Source of the DNA: Candidatus Bathyarchaeota archaeon
GTDB taxonomy: Archaea > Thermoproteota > Bathyarchaeia > Bathyarchaeales > UBA233
Direction: 5' to 3'
DNA length: 64,000 nucleotides
Assembly: GCA_025057795.1 (NCBI GenBank)
Contig: JANXEP010000010.1
Span: forward strand, 1-64,000
Numbering within the stretch: the first letter of the stretch is position 1; every line of letters starts with the position of its first letter. This document shows positions 40,338 through 50,521 of this stretch, one piece after another. The translations under genes were made by a program, and so were the position numbers. The notes beneath the pieces are model-generated. The model saw only the letters and a program-made list of their open reading frames with translations. It searched no databases and had not been told where the DNA came from.

Positions 40338-43013
40338 TTACATGAAGCGTTCCAGTTTTGTTAACCCTGTTATTTCGTCGAAATCCAAGCCTAACGCGTC
40401 TAAGACTTGGTCGAATGTGGAGTGGAGGTAGGCTATGTACTTGTCCACGTCTATCTCGTTTTTCGACGCCAACTCCACTGGTTTGACGTGGGGTTCGTTG
40501 ACAACCTTTACGAAGCTTATAAGGTCGCCTGCCTTCAGCTCCATACCCCCTTCCCGTAGTTTTCTTGCAGCCTTAACGTGTTGTGGGGTTGTCTTCGTGT
40601 AGCGTTCAAGCTCTTCGCCTAAAACCACGTTGAAGGCGAGTTCGCTTAGGTCCCATTCCCGCCTCTTAAGCCGCATGTAACAGTCGCGGATGTTTCGGAT
40701 TATGTCCTTTTTTGCTTCTTCAAAGTCCGCGGGGGTTTTAACCATGGCTAAGCGTTCTTTCATCCTGTCAAAGGCTTTCTTTATGAAAATTGGGATGTGG
40801 CGTTTTTTACCCGTTAATCCCTTCACGTCCACGCTTCCGTCTTCAAGAACTCCCAGATAGTTTTTCTTCCTTGAGCTGAAAACCGCGTAACGGTAATTTT
40901 TGTCCACGTCTAAGCCCATTTTAAGCTCGCTTTCAGTCCACGCTTCAAGCTCGCGTATCTGCTCCTTTGAAGGGTTCTTTAGGAAAACGCTGTCCGTGTC
41001 GCCGTAAAGCACCTGGATGCCCAGCTTTCTCGCCTTGTCAATTATTTTGGTTATTGCGTGTCTCCCCAAGGCTGCTGTAGCCTCTGCCACAGGCGGGCAA
41101 TAGAGGTCGAAGGTTTCAGCTCCGAAAACCCCATAGCTCGCGTTTAGAATCACTTTGAGGGCGCCTTGGATGATGTTGTACCAGCTTCTAAGCTCTGGGG
41201 GTAACGCCTTATCCTTGGATTTAGGCTTGTACCATTGAACTCGGAGGTCTCGAAGCGAGCCTATTAGCAGGCTTTCAAGGGCGCGTTTCTTTCTGCAAAC
41301 CCAATGGGGTGTGTCAGGCACCAAGTTTATGCGGCACTCGGGGTGAGGGCACAAGATAGACTGGTAGCCTAAATTCCATACTTTTATTATGGATGGGTAT
41401 AGGCTTGGAAAGTCCATTACGGCTACGTTGAAGTGGACGCCTGGGACGGGTTCAACCACTATGGCGCCCTTATACTTTTTGCCCTTGATTATGGCTTTTG
41501 TAGCCGTCTTGCCCTTTAGGGCTAGGATGTCTTCAGCGTTTGGTATGAGCATTTTTCTCCTGCGGTGTTCTCGGTGCATGAAGTTTCTTATCCACCGGGA
41601 AACTCCTTGGCGGCTTACATCCTCCATGGGCATGCTGCTTATCCTTGCGAGTGCAAGTATCAATTTCAAAACAAGCTCGTCCTCAAAGCTTGTGAGTTTA
41701 TAGGTGATTTCAGCGTCTCTGAAACAGTATTTGGCAAGTTCCGTGTAGGTTAAATCCCCTATGCCCTTTTCTAGGGTTATCTTCTCCAGCCCTAAAAGGG
41801 CTTTTCCAACGTCGCCTAGGGTTACGTCGCGGTAGCGGTTGCTGAAGGCGTAAATCTGTATGGAGCGGTTGAAGAAGAACTTGTATAGGTCTATGTGCAC
41901 CCCGTACTTTAAGAGGCATACGCGTTTGCCAACCTCTATGGGAATTTCGTCTCTGCGGAATCCACGGTTTTCCGCCCTATGGGCTAGATAGCGCAGGTCG
42001 AAGTCGTCGCCGTTAAAGGTTATGACGAAGGGGTAACTCCATAAAACCTCGAAAACAGCCTTCAACAGTTTTTCTTCAGAATCAAAGTATTCTATTTCCA
42101 CGTCGACGGGGAGGCGTTCTGTTCCCTCGCAAACCCCTTCCCTTTTCAGGAGTAGGACACGCTTTTGACCGTCTGAACCGTAGATGGAAACACAGACTAT
42201 GGGGTAGGCTGCCTCGCGGGGGTCAGGCATCCTTGTCGGGATAGGCGAGTAGACTTCGATGTCTATGGCGGCGTAGCGGAACTTTGGAGCTGGATACTCT
42301 AAAAGCCTAGCCCACTGCTCAATGTACTCTAAATCCTCGGCAGAAGCGCCCTTAAAAGTCTCCATTATTTTCTGAACCATTTTTTCAGCTTCTTCTATGC
42401 GTTTTGGGGTTAGGTTGCCGTTCCTAACCTCGTAAACCATGCCGGGTAAAAGTCCCCTGTCGTAAATGTAGGACTGGTAATATTTTATTTTGGACTCCCA
42501 GACTTTGACGTTCTCCAGGGCGACAGGAACCTCTGAAACTTTCGGGAAATCTTCCGGAATTATGTCCCTTATGCAGCCTTTTGGGCGTCCTCCAATGGCT
42601 AGAGGGTCTTTAGCCACAATCTTCGTAATTTTGACAGGCTTATCCGAGAGGGGGTCAAACTTTTCCTCAATTTCAAAGTGGCTGAAGCCCGGATGCTTCA
42701 TTAAGCGGTCAATTTTTTCCAGTTCGTACTGTGACAGGTTCGTGTAACAGTAGGGCTTATGCCCAGTGTTGTCATACCAGAAGTATATTCGCCCGGAAAC
42801 AGGCTCGTAAAGTTTAATGAGGGCTTTTCCAGCTTTTCCATCGTACGTGGCGGAGACAAAATATGACGGGGGAAGGTTTTCAGGGGCGACGGGCGGGAAG
42901 CCTCTTTGTTTCCTTTCTTTTTCCAAGGCTTCCATAAAGGGTGTAGCCTGCGTTTTTGCTTCTTTCTTAGTCTCTTTTGGAAGGCAGAATTCGTCTAGAC
43001 GCTTCTGCGCCAT
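40338..43013 (-). CDS. polB: Family B DNA polymerase
   Basis: The 891-residue enzyme has a 3'-5' exonuclease domain (A-I-D-I-E-V, F-N-G-D-D-F-D), polymerase motif A D-F-P-S-L-Y-P-S-I-I, motif B with N-A-S-Y-G and motif C Y-G-D-T-D-S-V. All active-site residues are present, so it should be a working replicative or repair polymerase. The N-terminus Q-K-R-L-D-E-F-C fits a PCNA-interacting (Q-x-x-L-x-x-F) box. Convergent with queT, 15 bp apart. Confidence 0.97.
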   Translation of the reverse strand: MAQKRLDEFCLPKETKKEAKTQATPFMEALEKERKQRGFPPVAPENLPPSYFVSATYDGKAGKALIKLYEPVSGRIYFWYDNTGHKPYCYTNLSQYELEKIDRLMKHPGFSHFEIEEKFDPLSDKPVKITKIVAKDPLAIGGRPKGCIRDIIPEDFPKVSEVPVALENVKVWESKIKYYQSYIYDRGLLPGMVYEVRNGNLTPKRIEEAEKMVQKIMETFKGASAEDLEYIEQWARLLEYPAPKFRYAAIDIEVYSPIPTRMPDPREAAYPIVCVSIYGSDGQKRVLLLKREGVCEGTERLPVDVEIEYFDSEEKLLKAVFEVLWSYPFVITFNGDDFDLRYLAHRAENRGFRRDEIPIEVGKRVCLLKYGVHIDLYKFFFNRSIQIYAFSNRYRDVTLGDVGKALLGLEKITLEKGIGDLTYTELAKYCFRDAEITYKLTSFEDELVLKLILALARISSMPMEDVSRQGVSRWIRNFMHREHRRRKMLIPNAEDILALKGKTATKAIIKGKKYKGAIVVEPVPGVHFNVAVMDFPSLYPSIIKVWNLGYQSILCPHPECRINLVPDTPHWVCRKKRALESLLIGSLRDLRVQWYKPKSKDKALPPELRSWYNIIQGALKVILNASYGVFGAETFDLYCPPVAEATAALGRHAITKIIDKARKLGIQVLYGDTDSVFLKNPSKEQIRELEAWTESELKMGLDVDKNYRYAVFSSRKKNYLGVLEDGSVDVKGLTGKKRHIPIFIKKAFDRMKERLAMVKTPADFEEAKKDIIRNIRDCYMRLKRREWDLSELAFNVVLGEELERYTKTTPQHVKAARKLREGGMELKAGDLISFVKVVNEPHVKPVELASKNEIDVDKYIAYLHSTFDQVLDALGLDFDEITGLTKLERFM

Positions 43014-43091
43014 GCCCTCTTAACCTAACTTTTAATATGAGCAGGGTGGACTAAAATCTTACTAAAAGCCTTAAACGAGTGGAGTAAAGCG

Positions 43092-44438
43092 TTGCTTAGA
43101 GAGGCTTGGACGCTTGCAATTGAAGCCCTAAGCTGGATGGAAAAGGAAAAGATTAACGAATCGCTAGCCTTGGCTAGGACTGCTAGGCAATTAGATGTAA
43201 GCGACGTTAACGCGCTGCGCTTTGCCCATAGGCTTCTGCACGAAACGGTTAGGCGCCGCAACCTCATAGACAGGTTTATCAATGAAGTTTTAAAGCCTAA
43301 AGCTCTAAGCGAGTTCACGTTGGGCGTTCAATCCTTTCTAAGGCTTTATGTTTACCATACAAGGTTGGCGAAAGGCTGGGAGAAGATAGACGTTGAAGAG
43401 GCAGTAAACATTGTGAGGCTTGGGCGCTCCATTCTTGGGTGGAAAACCCTCCAAAGCGTTGAGCATGTTTTTGGAGTTCTACTCACTGAAAACCCGGCGC
43501 AGCTTCTGAAAGGCGTGGGCGACGAGGAGAGAATTGGGCTTTTAACCTTTCACCCCACATGGTTTGTTAGGTACTGTTTCAAGCTTTTCGGCAGAAAAGA
43601 GGCCATAGCAATGCTTGAGGCGAACCTGAAGTCGCCGCCAACCTATTTGAGAATTAACACGCTCAGGGGAAGCGAAAAAGAAATCTTGGAGAAGCTAGCC
43701 GAAGACGGGGTGAAAGTTGAAAAGGTTGAAGGCTTAACGTACGCCTACAAAGTTTTAGAAGCAAAACAGCCCCTAGTCAGAACCAGAAGCTTCAAAGAAG
43801 GTCTATTCTACATACAGGACAAGGCAAGCTGTTTCGCTGCGGAAGCGGTGAATCCCAAACCCGGAGCAGTGGTTTTAGACGTGTGCGCGGCTCCCGGGGC
43901 GAAAACAACCCTCCTGGCGCAGTTGATGCAGAACCGGGGCTTAATTTACTCCATTGACTATTCGAGGCGGAGGATGGGTGTCTGGAGAAACGAGGTTAAA
44001 CGCATGGGTGTTGAAAATGCTGAACCAATAATCGCGGACGCGTGTAACCCTTTTCCCGTTGCTGTGGAGGCTGACGTGGTTGTTTTAGATCCGCCTTGCA
44101 CGAGCACCGGAACCTTCGCTAAGCTTCCGTCGGCTAAATGGAGGCTTACGCCGCGTTCCGTCGAGAAGATGGCTGAAATCCAGTGGCAAATGCTTGAAAA
44201 CTGCGCGGAAAAGGTCAAGCCCGGAGGCATTTTAGCCTATTCAACGTGTAGCATAACTGTTGAAGAGAACGAGCTGCTTATCGAACGGTTTTTGAAGTGG
44301 CATCCGGAGTTTTCGCTGGCTGAAATAACGCCCAAAATTGGGTTTTCCGGGTTAAGGGGTTTGGAAAAATGCCGGAGGCTTTACCCCCACATCCACGAGT
44401 GTAACGGCTTTTTCATCGCAAAATTGTTAAGGCAATAA
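43092..44438 (+). CDS. NOL1/NOP2/Sun (RsmB-like) RNA m5C methyltransferase
   Basis: The first 130 residues are a helical NusB-like domain as in RsmB. Then come V-L-D-V-C-A-A-P-G-A-K-T-T (SAM-binding), D-P-P-C336-T-S-T-G and S-T-C386-S, the two cysteines used for catalysis and release. It methylates C5 of a cytidine in rRNA or tRNA; which one cannot be told. TTG start at 43092. Length 448 residues is typical. Confidence 0.92.
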   Translation: MLREAWTLAIEALSWMEKEKINESLALARTARQLDVSDVNALRFAHRLLHETVRRRNLIDRFINEVLKPKALSEFTLGVQSFLRLYVYHTRLAKGWEKIDVEEAVNIVRLGRSILGWKTLQSVEHVFGVLLTENPAQLLKGVGDEERIGLLTFHPTWFVRYCFKLFGRKEAIAMLEANLKSPPTYLRINTLRGSEKEILEKLAEDGVKVEKVEGLTYAYKVLEAKQPLVRTRSFKEGLFYIQDKASCFAAEAVNPKPGAVVLDVCAAPGAKTTLLAQLMQNRGLIYSIDYSRRRMGVWRNEVKRMGVENAEPIIADACNPFPVAVEADVVVLDPPCTSTGTFAKLPSAKWRLTPRSVEKMAEIQWQMLENCAEKVKPGGILAYSTCSITVEENELLIERFLKWHPEFSLAEITPKIGFSGLRGLEKCRRLYPHIHECNGFFIAKLLRQ

Positions 44439-44469
44439 AGCGTAATAGAGGCTTGGAGGGAACACTTGT

Positions 44470-44763
44470 TTGAAAGGGTGCAAATTAATTGGGAAAATTG
44501 TGAGGGTTGAAGGGGAGTGCTCGGCGGAACACCGTGTTGGTGAGGAATTCGACTTAACCATTTACTCCGAAGAGACGCATAAAAGCCTTAGAGCCCCAAA
44601 CATCTGCTGTTATTTCTACGACGCCGTTTTCCCATACATCATTGCGTTGCAGTTTGGCGGAACCTTTCCATGGCAAGAAGACAGAAACACATTCTTTTTC
44701 GGCTGCCCAGACCGTCAAAAAGTTGTAATCGAAATTAAAAGAATCGAAAGCGAAAGAGGCTAA
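44470..44763 (+). CDS. TIGR04076-family protein of unknown function
   Basis: The 97-residue protein fits the small family with a C-terminal F-F-G-C-P-D-R-Q-K-V-V-I-E-I-K-R-I motif and conserved cysteines (C-C-Y near residue 45 and C near 78). Function is not known. It lies 31 bp downstream of the RNA methyltransferase and its last 4 bases overlap the convergent agmatinase gene. Confidence 0.7.
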   Translation: MKGCKLIGKIVRVEGECSAEHRVGEEFDLTIYSEETHKSLRAPNICCYFYDAVFPYIIALQFGGTFPWQEDRNTFFFGCPDRQKVVIEIKRIESERG

Positions 44764-45659
44764 TATCTCCTCGCTTTTTCGATACTGCATAACATCTCAA
44801 AAATTATTTTTGCCGCTTGAATAGCCGTGTTTCCATGGTCGTAGTTGGGCGCAACCTCCACAAGGTCAAAGCCCAAAATAGGCTTGTCGCATACACAGCC
44901 CAGAATGTCCAGTAAAACAGATGTTTCAAGTCCTTCAGGCTCGGGGTTTTGCACTGCCGGGGCATAGGCTGGGTCTAAAATGTCCATGTCTATGGACACG
45001 TAAACGTTACGCATGTCCTCAAGTCTTTTCTCCAGAAAGGCTGTTGCCTGTTCAACCCCCTCCCTTCTAATGTAGTTTGTTGTCAGGAATTTTATCTCAG
45101 CGTTTTCTGCGTATTCAAGTTCTTCCTTGCAGACGGCCCTTGTGCCAACTTCTATTATTTTCGCGGGTTTTATTTCCTCGCTTATCCGTCGCATGAAGGT
45201 TGTGTGGGAAAGCTTAAGCCCCATGAACTGGTCTCGCAGGTCGAGGTGGGCGTCGAAGCTTACCACCGCCGTTTTTGAGGCTTTTTCGCCTAAACCCTTC
45301 AGCACGCCGAGGGTTATAGTGTGTTCCCCGCCGATGGTGACGGGGGTTTTCCCCTGCTCTAAAATTTCCTTCACAACCCGTTCAAGCCTTTCCATGGTTT
45401 GCTCCGTGCTTGTGGAAACGTGTAAATCGCCCAAGTCGTGAAGCCGCAAGTCTTCAACATCTAAGCCTGTTCGGAAGCTGTAGGTCTCAATGTTTAGGGA
45501 TGCCTCCCTTATGGCGTTGGGGCCGAATCTTGCGCCAGTTCTGTAGGTGCTTGTGAAGTCGAAGGGAACCCCCAAGATTATGTAGTTTGCTTCCTCGAAG
45601 GGTTTTTGAAAACCGCTGAAAACGTTAGGCTGAGAAACGAAAATTTCCCTATAACCCAT
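44760..45659 (-). CDS. speB: Agmatinase (ureohydrolase)
   Basis: The manganese-ligand motifs G-G-E-H-T-I-T-L-G, S-F-D-A-H-L-D-L-R-D and S-I-D-M-D-I-L-D-P-A-Y are in order, and length (299 residues) suits agmatinase. It hydrolyses agmatine to putrescine and urea in polyamine synthesis. Arginase or formiminoglutamase cannot be ruled out by motif alone, but archaeal homologues are usually agmatinases. A 12-base repeat flanks its start (45675-45686). Confidence 0.93.
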   Translation of the reverse strand: MGYREIFVSQPNVFSGFQKPFEEANYIILGVPFDFTSTYRTGARFGPNAIREASLNIETYSFRTGLDVEDLRLHDLGDLHVSTSTEQTMERLERVVKEILEQGKTPVTIGGEHTITLGVLKGLGEKASKTAVVSFDAHLDLRDQFMGLKLSHTTFMRRISEEIKPAKIIEVGTRAVCKEELEYAENAEIKFLTTNYIRREGVEQATAFLEKRLEDMRNVYVSIDMDILDPAYAPAVQNPEPEGLETSVLLDILGCVCDKPILGFDLVEVAPNYDHGNTAIQAAKIIFEMLCSIEKARRY

Positions 45660-45674
45660 TCAGCAGTTCTCCAT

Positions 45675-45761
45675 ATGCCGGATTATTATGCCTATTTTCG
45701 ATTTGCAAGCTCTAAACTTTTTCGCTTAAACAGCACAAATTTATTAAGCATGCCGGATTAT
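45675..45761. repeat. 12-base direct repeat in the divergent speB promoter region
   Basis: ATGCCGGATTAT occurs at 45675-45686, about 15 bases upstream of the speB start, and again at 45750-45761, just after the TATA-like AAATTTATT of the opposite gene. Both copies sit near a transcription start, which suits operator sites for one regulator. Confidence 0.4.
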
Positions 45762-45795
45762 CTAATGCTTTAACCCGCAGAAAGGGGATAACCCC

Positions 45796-46152
45796 ATGGG
45801 TTTCAAAGGCAGATTTAGGGTTGAAAGTCGTGGAATGCTGTTGGCAACCGTTTATTACGCATTAACAGGGATTATTTTTTTCGCCGTTTTAGCCTCTGAT
45901 TTTAGGCTTGTCCACATGGCCATCATGGGCATTTTCAGCCTAGCTTCAGCCTACAGCCTATATGGGAAAAGGGCTTGGGCCCTATGGTTTATCCTGCCCC
46001 TATTCTTCACGGCTACAACCTTTGCGCTTTTCATGCTCTATTATGCTGTTGGAAGCGACATGCTTCTCAGCGTGGCTATGGCGGTCTATTTGGTTTTGAC
46101 GTGGATTTTCACGTTCTACGCGGCTGCCAAAAGAAAGGAGCTGAAAAGTTAA
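45796..46152 (+). CDS. Four-helix membrane protein of unknown function
   Basis: The 118-residue protein has four hydrophobic segments (about residues 15-33, 40-55, 62-85 and 92-112) and short basic ends (G-F-K-G-R-F-R-V at the start, A-A-A-K-R-K-E-L-K-S at the end). An AAAGGGG sequence precedes ATG 45796. No family is recognised. It is divergent from speB. Confidence 0.7.
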   Translation: MGFKGRFRVESRGMLLATVYYALTGIIFFAVLASDFRLVHMAIMGIFSLASAYSLYGKRAWALWFILPLFFTATTFALFMLYYAVGSDMLLSVAMAVYLVLTWIFTFYAAAKRKELKS

Positions 46153-46157
46153 ACAGG

Positions 46158-47396
46158 CTACAGCTTTTTGAAAAGGTGAACCGTCACCTCCTCGCCTGCA
46201 TCAACAAACTGCTGGTTTTCAGGGATTTCCACGAAACCGTCAGCCCTCAAAAGGGTTGTTATCGCCCCCGAAAGCCCTGTTGGGACAGGCTCAGCTATAA
46301 GCCGCTTAGAAGCGTCCTCTTTAAGCCTAACCATTATGAAGGTTCTTCTACCCCGCGCTGGAAACATGCGCGTGGAAGCCAAAGCCCTAACCTCATATGC
46401 CTCCTCAGGTTTTCTTCCAGCTAACCCCTCTATAATCGGACGCGCCAATAAGTGATAGGTTAGCAAGGCTGAAGTGGGATGCCCCGGAAGCGAGAAAATG
46501 GGTTTTCCATCCACCAACGCAACCGTTGTGGGTTTTCCGGGCCTAATAGCTATGCCGCAGACAATTAAACCTGGCTTGCCAAGGGTGCTGAGCGTTTTTG
46601 GAACCACATCCCTCGGCCCGACAGATACTCCCCCAGAAGTCATAACAACGTCTGCCAGCTCCAAAGCCCTTTTTAAAGCCTTTCCAAGCTCGGCAGCGTC
46701 GTCGGGAAAAACCCCGAGAAAGACGGGTTCTCCGCCGCTTTCTACGATCGCTGCGCTTAGGCTGTAAGCGTTTATATCATAGATTTTCCCGGGGGGAAGC
46801 GGCTTGCCAGGTTCCGCCACCTCGGCTCCCGTGGATAGGACTGCAACGCGGGGAACCCTGTAAACCTTTATTTTGGCGAGTCCCAAAGCGGCTATGGCGC
46901 CTATCTCCCTCGCGCCCAGCAGCCGCCCCCGCTCAACGATGGTTTCCCCCTTCTTTATGTCCGACCCGGCTTTCATAACATTTTCATCCTTTGCCACGGC
47001 GCTGTAGACGTAAACTTCGCCGTTTCTCAGCTCCGTGTCCTCAGCCATAACAACGGCGTCGGCGCCCTTCGGCATGGGCGCGCCGGTCATTATTTCCGCA
47101 GCCTCGCCCTGGTTCACGTTTATTTTTGGCATTTCGCCAACGCTTACCGTTCCGCAGAGCTTCAGTTTCACCGGCCTGTTTTCCTCAGCCCCGAAAGTGT
47201 CTTCGGCCTTCACGGCGTAGCCGTCTACCGTGGAGCGGTCAAACGGGGGAACGTCGAGGGCTGCTTTCACGTCTTCCGCAAGGACTCTGCCGTAAGCATT
47301 CAAAAGGGGAATTTCCTCAACGCCTAAGGGCTTAGCCTCAAAATATTCCCTTATGGTTTTTCTAGCCTCTTCAAGGGTTAACAGTTTCCTAAACAT
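46158..47396 (-). CDS. moeA: Molybdopterin molybdenumtransferase MoeA, downstream copy
   Basis: The 412-residue protein has the MoeA order: [13 protein letters not shown], then [12 protein letters not shown], then [13 protein letters not shown] and L-P-G-H-P-T-S-A-L, with a C-terminal beta domain. It inserts molybdate or tungstate into adenylated molybdopterin. It overlaps the second moeA by 8 bp, so the pair is translated together. Two paralogues are common in archaea and may handle Mo and W separately (inference). Confidence 0.95.
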   Translation of the reverse strand: MFRKLLTLEEARKTIREYFEAKPLGVEEIPLLNAYGRVLAEDVKAALDVPPFDRSTVDGYAVKAEDTFGAEENRPVKLKLCGTVSVGEMPKINVNQGEAAEIMTGAPMPKGADAVVMAEDTELRNGEVYVYSAVAKDENVMKAGSDIKKGETIVERGRLLGAREIGAIAALGLAKIKVYRVPRVAVLSTGAEVAEPGKPLPPGKIYDINAYSLSAAIVESGGEPVFLGVFPDDAAELGKALKRALELADVVMTSGGVSVGPRDVVPKTLSTLGKPGLIVCGIAIRPGKPTTVALVDGKPIFSLPGHPTSALLTYHLLARPIIEGLAGRKPEEAYEVRALASTRMFPARGRRTFIMVRLKEDASKRLIAEPVPTGLSGAITTLLRADGFVEIPENQQFVDAGEEVTVHLFKKL

Positions 47397-48636
47397 TGTT
47401 TTCAGCCGCCTCTATGGCGTCGAAAAGGCGAACCTGAACCGTTTCGCCCTCCTCCAACCCTTCACGGTTTTCAGGAACCACAACGTAGCCGTTAGCCTTA
47501 ACCATGGTTGAGATTATCCCCGAGCCCCGGGCGCTTATGGGCTCTGCGAAAAGCTGGCCTTCGCGCATGAAGACGCGGACGCGGACAAAGGTTTTCCTTC
47601 CAAGGGCTGTGGAAACTCGCCTTGTCAGCTTTGCCTCCACCATGGGCCTAGGCTCGTCCTTCAACCCTGACATTTTGAGGATTAGGGGTCTTGCGAAAAC
47701 CTCAAAGCCGAAAATGGCTGCCACAGGGTTGCCTGAAAGAATTATTACGGGTTTGCCGTTAACCACTGCGAGGGCTGTGGGCATGGCTGGACGCATGGCC
47801 ACGCCGTGAACTATGACGCCTGGCTTGCCCAGCATGTTTACAGCTGCGGGGACAAGGTCTGGCGCGCCGACGCTTGTGCCGCCAGTGGTAATAACTATAT
47901 CCGCCTTTTCCAAGCCAAGCCTAATTCTTTTGGAGATTTCTTCAACATCATCCTTTGCTATGCCTAAATCCACTGGTTCAGCGCCCAACTCACGGCACAG
48001 GCACGAAATAATTAACCTATTAGCCTCGAAAATCTGGCCCTTTCCCAGTTTTTGGCCAGCCTCTACAAGCTCGTTTCCCGTGGCTAAAACCGCCACCTTC
48101 GGCCTTTCATAAACCTCAACCTCTGCCACGCCAAGGGATGCTATTAACCCGAGATGGTGGGGCTTTAGGCGGGTTCCGGCTTTTACGGCAATTTCGCCCT
48201 TGGCGATATCCTCGCCCCTTTTCGAAACGTTTTCGCCCGGCGTTACAGCAGTCCAAATTTCTATTTCGCCGTTTAGGCGTCTAACGTTTTCAAGCATTAC
48301 AACGGCGTCGGCGCCTTCTGGAAGCATGTTTCCGGTCCAAACCTGTTTGGCTTGGCCTCCCTTAATTTCCTTTGCCTCAGTCAGTTTGAGGATTTTCGGT
48401 TTAAACTGAGAAGCGCCAAAAGTGTCAACGGCTCGAACTGCGAAGCCGTCGACGGCTGACCTGTCAAACCTCGGCAGGGCTTCTTCCGCTTTAATGTTTT
48501 CTGCAAGAACCCTGTTTAGGGCTTCGTGTAAGGGAACCCTCACCGTTTTTAAGCGTTGAATTTCAAGGTTTTCGAGAAGCGTCCGTTCTGCCTCTTCAAT
48601 TGAAGCAAGCTTTTGGAAGCCCTTTAGCCTAACCAA
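47389..48636 (-). CDS. moeA: Molybdopterin molybdenumtransferase MoeA, upstream copy
   Basis: The 415-residue paralogue has L-P-R-F-D-R-S-A-V-D-G-F-A-V, G-N-M-L-P-E-G-A-D-A-V-V and T-T-G-G-T-S-V-G with L-S-G-N-P-V-A-A. The G-H-P of its neighbour is G-N-P here. I chose TTG 48636 because AGGTG lies 7 bases upstream; the ATG at 48690 adds an odd cysteine-rich stretch. It is the first gene of the pair. Confidence 0.95.
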   Translation of the reverse strand: MVRLKGFQKLASIEEAERTLLENLEIQRLKTVRVPLHEALNRVLAENIKAEEALPRFDRSAVDGFAVRAVDTFGASQFKPKILKLTEAKEIKGGQAKQVWTGNMLPEGADAVVMLENVRRLNGEIEIWTAVTPGENVSKRGEDIAKGEIAVKAGTRLKPHHLGLIASLGVAEVEVYERPKVAVLATGNELVEAGQKLGKGQIFEANRLIISCLCRELGAEPVDLGIAKDDVEEISKRIRLGLEKADIVITTGGTSVGAPDLVPAAVNMLGKPGVIVHGVAMRPAMPTALAVVNGKPVIILSGNPVAAIFGFEVFARPLILKMSGLKDEPRPMVEAKLTRRVSTALGRKTFVRVRVFMREGQLFAEPISARGSGIISTMVKANGYVVVPENREGLEEGETVQVRLFDAIEAAENNV

Positions 48637-48700
48637 AAGGGGGCACCTATAATCAGCACGTAGGCAATGTAGAAAAAGGTATCGCAGCAAGCGTAAAAAT

Positions 48701-49564
48701 TTAGCTTTTAAGCTCTTTCATTAGGATGTTGCGCATTTTTATTGCATCCACGTCTAAGATTGGGCTTTCGCTTATGATGACGGGGGCAATTTTGAATTCA
48801 GCTATGACCTTTGCAAGATGTTCAAAGTTTGGGCCGTATTCCGCCTCGTCCATGGTGTGGTGGCGTTTTTCCCCCTTATCTGTAAACTCCACCTTGGTGA
48901 AGTGGCAGTGAAGGTTTTTTACTGCTGCGCTTCCCAAACGGTTTTCGATTTCCGCCAGAATTTTGCGGAAGTCTTCAACGGTTTTGAGCCGCCCGCCTTC
49001 CCGCGCATGTAAATGCGCCCAGTCTATCACCGGCTGGGTTTGTTCGACGTTTTCGCATAAGGCCAAAACCTCTTCTAGGCTGCCGAACTGGGCGGGTTTA
49101 CCCATGGTTTCAGGCCCCAACCGAACATTTCTTATTCCTAAAGTTCGCATTTCGTTAACAACTTCTTGGAGGGCTTTTACGCATTCGTTGAAAACTTGTT
49201 TTGGATGTTTTCTGCCGTAAAAGCCGGCGTGGAAAATAACGATTTGGGAGTTCATCCATTCAGAGGCTGTGGCACACGCGATTAGGCGCTTTTTGCTTGC
49301 TTCAATGGTTTCTTTGTCTCCGCAGAGGTTGACAAAGTATGAGCCGTGGAGGCTTAGCTGAACATCGTTTTCACCCGCCTTCAAAGCAAACTTTTCCGCT
49401 TCCTCCCTCTTTATCTGGGGTTTTACGCCCCAGCGCACAGCCTGATACTCGAAAGCGTCTAGGCCTTCCTCCCGCAAAAGACTAGGAACATCCGTTAAAG
49501 TTGCCTTCCTAGCCCTAAAGGATGGCGGTATGCCCGCGGGGCCAAATCTTGGGCGGTCAGCCAT
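48701..49564 (-). CDS. nfo: Endonuclease IV (AP endonuclease family 2)
   Basis: The TIM-barrel protein (287 residues) shows the zinc-ligand pattern of the family: S-L-H-G-S-Y in one strand, F-H-A-G-F-Y-G, G-P-E-T-M-G, D-W-A-H-L-H-A-R, N-L-H-C-H-F and I-S-E-S-P. It cuts DNA at abasic sites and could act after the endonuclease III encoded in this window. It is the downstream neighbour of a membrane protein gene, 11 bp away. Confidence 0.88.
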   Translation of the reverse strand: MADRPRFGPAGIPPSFRARKATLTDVPSLLREEGLDAFEYQAVRWGVKPQIKREEAEKFALKAGENDVQLSLHGSYFVNLCGDKETIEASKKRLIACATASEWMNSQIVIFHAGFYGRKHPKQVFNECVKALQEVVNEMRTLGIRNVRLGPETMGKPAQFGSLEEVLALCENVEQTQPVIDWAHLHAREGGRLKTVEDFRKILAEIENRLGSAAVKNLHCHFTKVEFTDKGEKRHHTMDEAEYGPNFEHLAKVIAEFKIAPVIISESPILDVDAIKMRNILMKELKS

Positions 49565-49574
49565 CTTTAAGCCT

Positions 49575-50411
49575 CTAACCTTTCCTTGCCTTTCTATATC
49601 GATAACTCCTTCGCACGTAAACCCCGTAGACGAGTACGGCTAAGGCGGAAACCCAAACGGCGAAATTTTGCAGAAACAGGTATTTGCCCGCAGGCGTCAA
49701 GTCAGTCAGGGGCTTAATTATGCTTGTAAAGTTTGCGGCGAAGGCCCTTATGCTGGGCGCCGAGGCTATTATGGAATCGTTTAAGGCTTTGCAAACCCAC
49801 CAGAGGGGCGTTAGGGTTTCCGCAAAAGCCCTTGCGGCGTTGCCCATCCATATTACAAGCCCAAGCGTTGAAGGGCTGTTCCAATAAAGGTTTAAAAAGA
49901 GCTTTGGGTAAGCCGCTAGGGAGAAAATCGCGAAAAGCGCCAAAAAGGCGAAAAGCATGATTAGGGAGCTTTTCACAACCGTTTTTGCATGGCTCACGCG
50001 GCTCCATAAACTGGCGAAACTTTTGTTTTTCATAAGCGCAGCCTTCACCCTTTGAAGGGAGCATTTTACGGTTTGGCTTATCCCACATGTAAACTTTCGC
50101 TTTCCCCCCTCAACGCGCTTAAACTTCTGCTCGGAAGGCTTAGAAGCGCTTAGGTTTAGGTATTTTGTTAGGCAAACCCAGCTTAGGGTAAGCGTTATTA
50201 TGGCGGCCAGCGGAACTATATGGAAGATCAGGCTTACCGTAACCACCATTTTCCAGCCAGTTGCCGGAAACTGTAAACTCAGCTGCAGCGGGTTTGGATC
50301 TTCCACCCCGAGGCTGACAGCGTAGATGACGGCTAAATACTCAACCGCGGCGGATGCAAGTATGAACAGCATTAGCGCCGTTAAGCCCTTCAATGTCTTC
50401 CAACGGAACAT
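49575..50411 (-). CDS. Multi-pass membrane protein of unknown function
   Basis: The protein (about 278 residues from the internal ATG 50411; 290 from 50447) has at least five hydrophobic segments. The first two are near the N-terminus, then comes a basic soluble loop of roughly 50 residues (about 90-140), and three or more follow. I recognise no family. It starts upstream of nfo and downstream of the small zinc-ribbon gene at 50522. Start choice is uncertain because no clear Shine-Dalgarno sequence is visible. Confidence 0.55.
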   Translation of the reverse strand: MFRWKTLKGLTALMLFILASAAVEYLAVIYAVSLGVEDPNPLQLSLQFPATGWKMVVTVSLIFHIVPLAAIITLTLSWVCLTKYLNLSASKPSEQKFKRVEGGKRKFTCGISQTVKCSLQRVKAALMKNKSFASLWSRVSHAKTVVKSSLIMLFAFLALFAIFSLAAYPKLFLNLYWNSPSTLGLVIWMGNAARAFAETLTPLWWVCKALNDSIIASAPSIRAFAANFTSIIKPLTDLTPAGKYLFLQNFAVWVSALAVLVYGVYVRRSYRYRKARKG

Positions 50412-50521
50412 TGGAGATTTTTGACGCGACAAGGCATGAATCACCAACTTTATTTGTCTGTTTCGGCTGCAGTTTATTCAGTACGATTCTCGAATTAAAA
50501 AGCGTGACTGTTGACTTGCGG

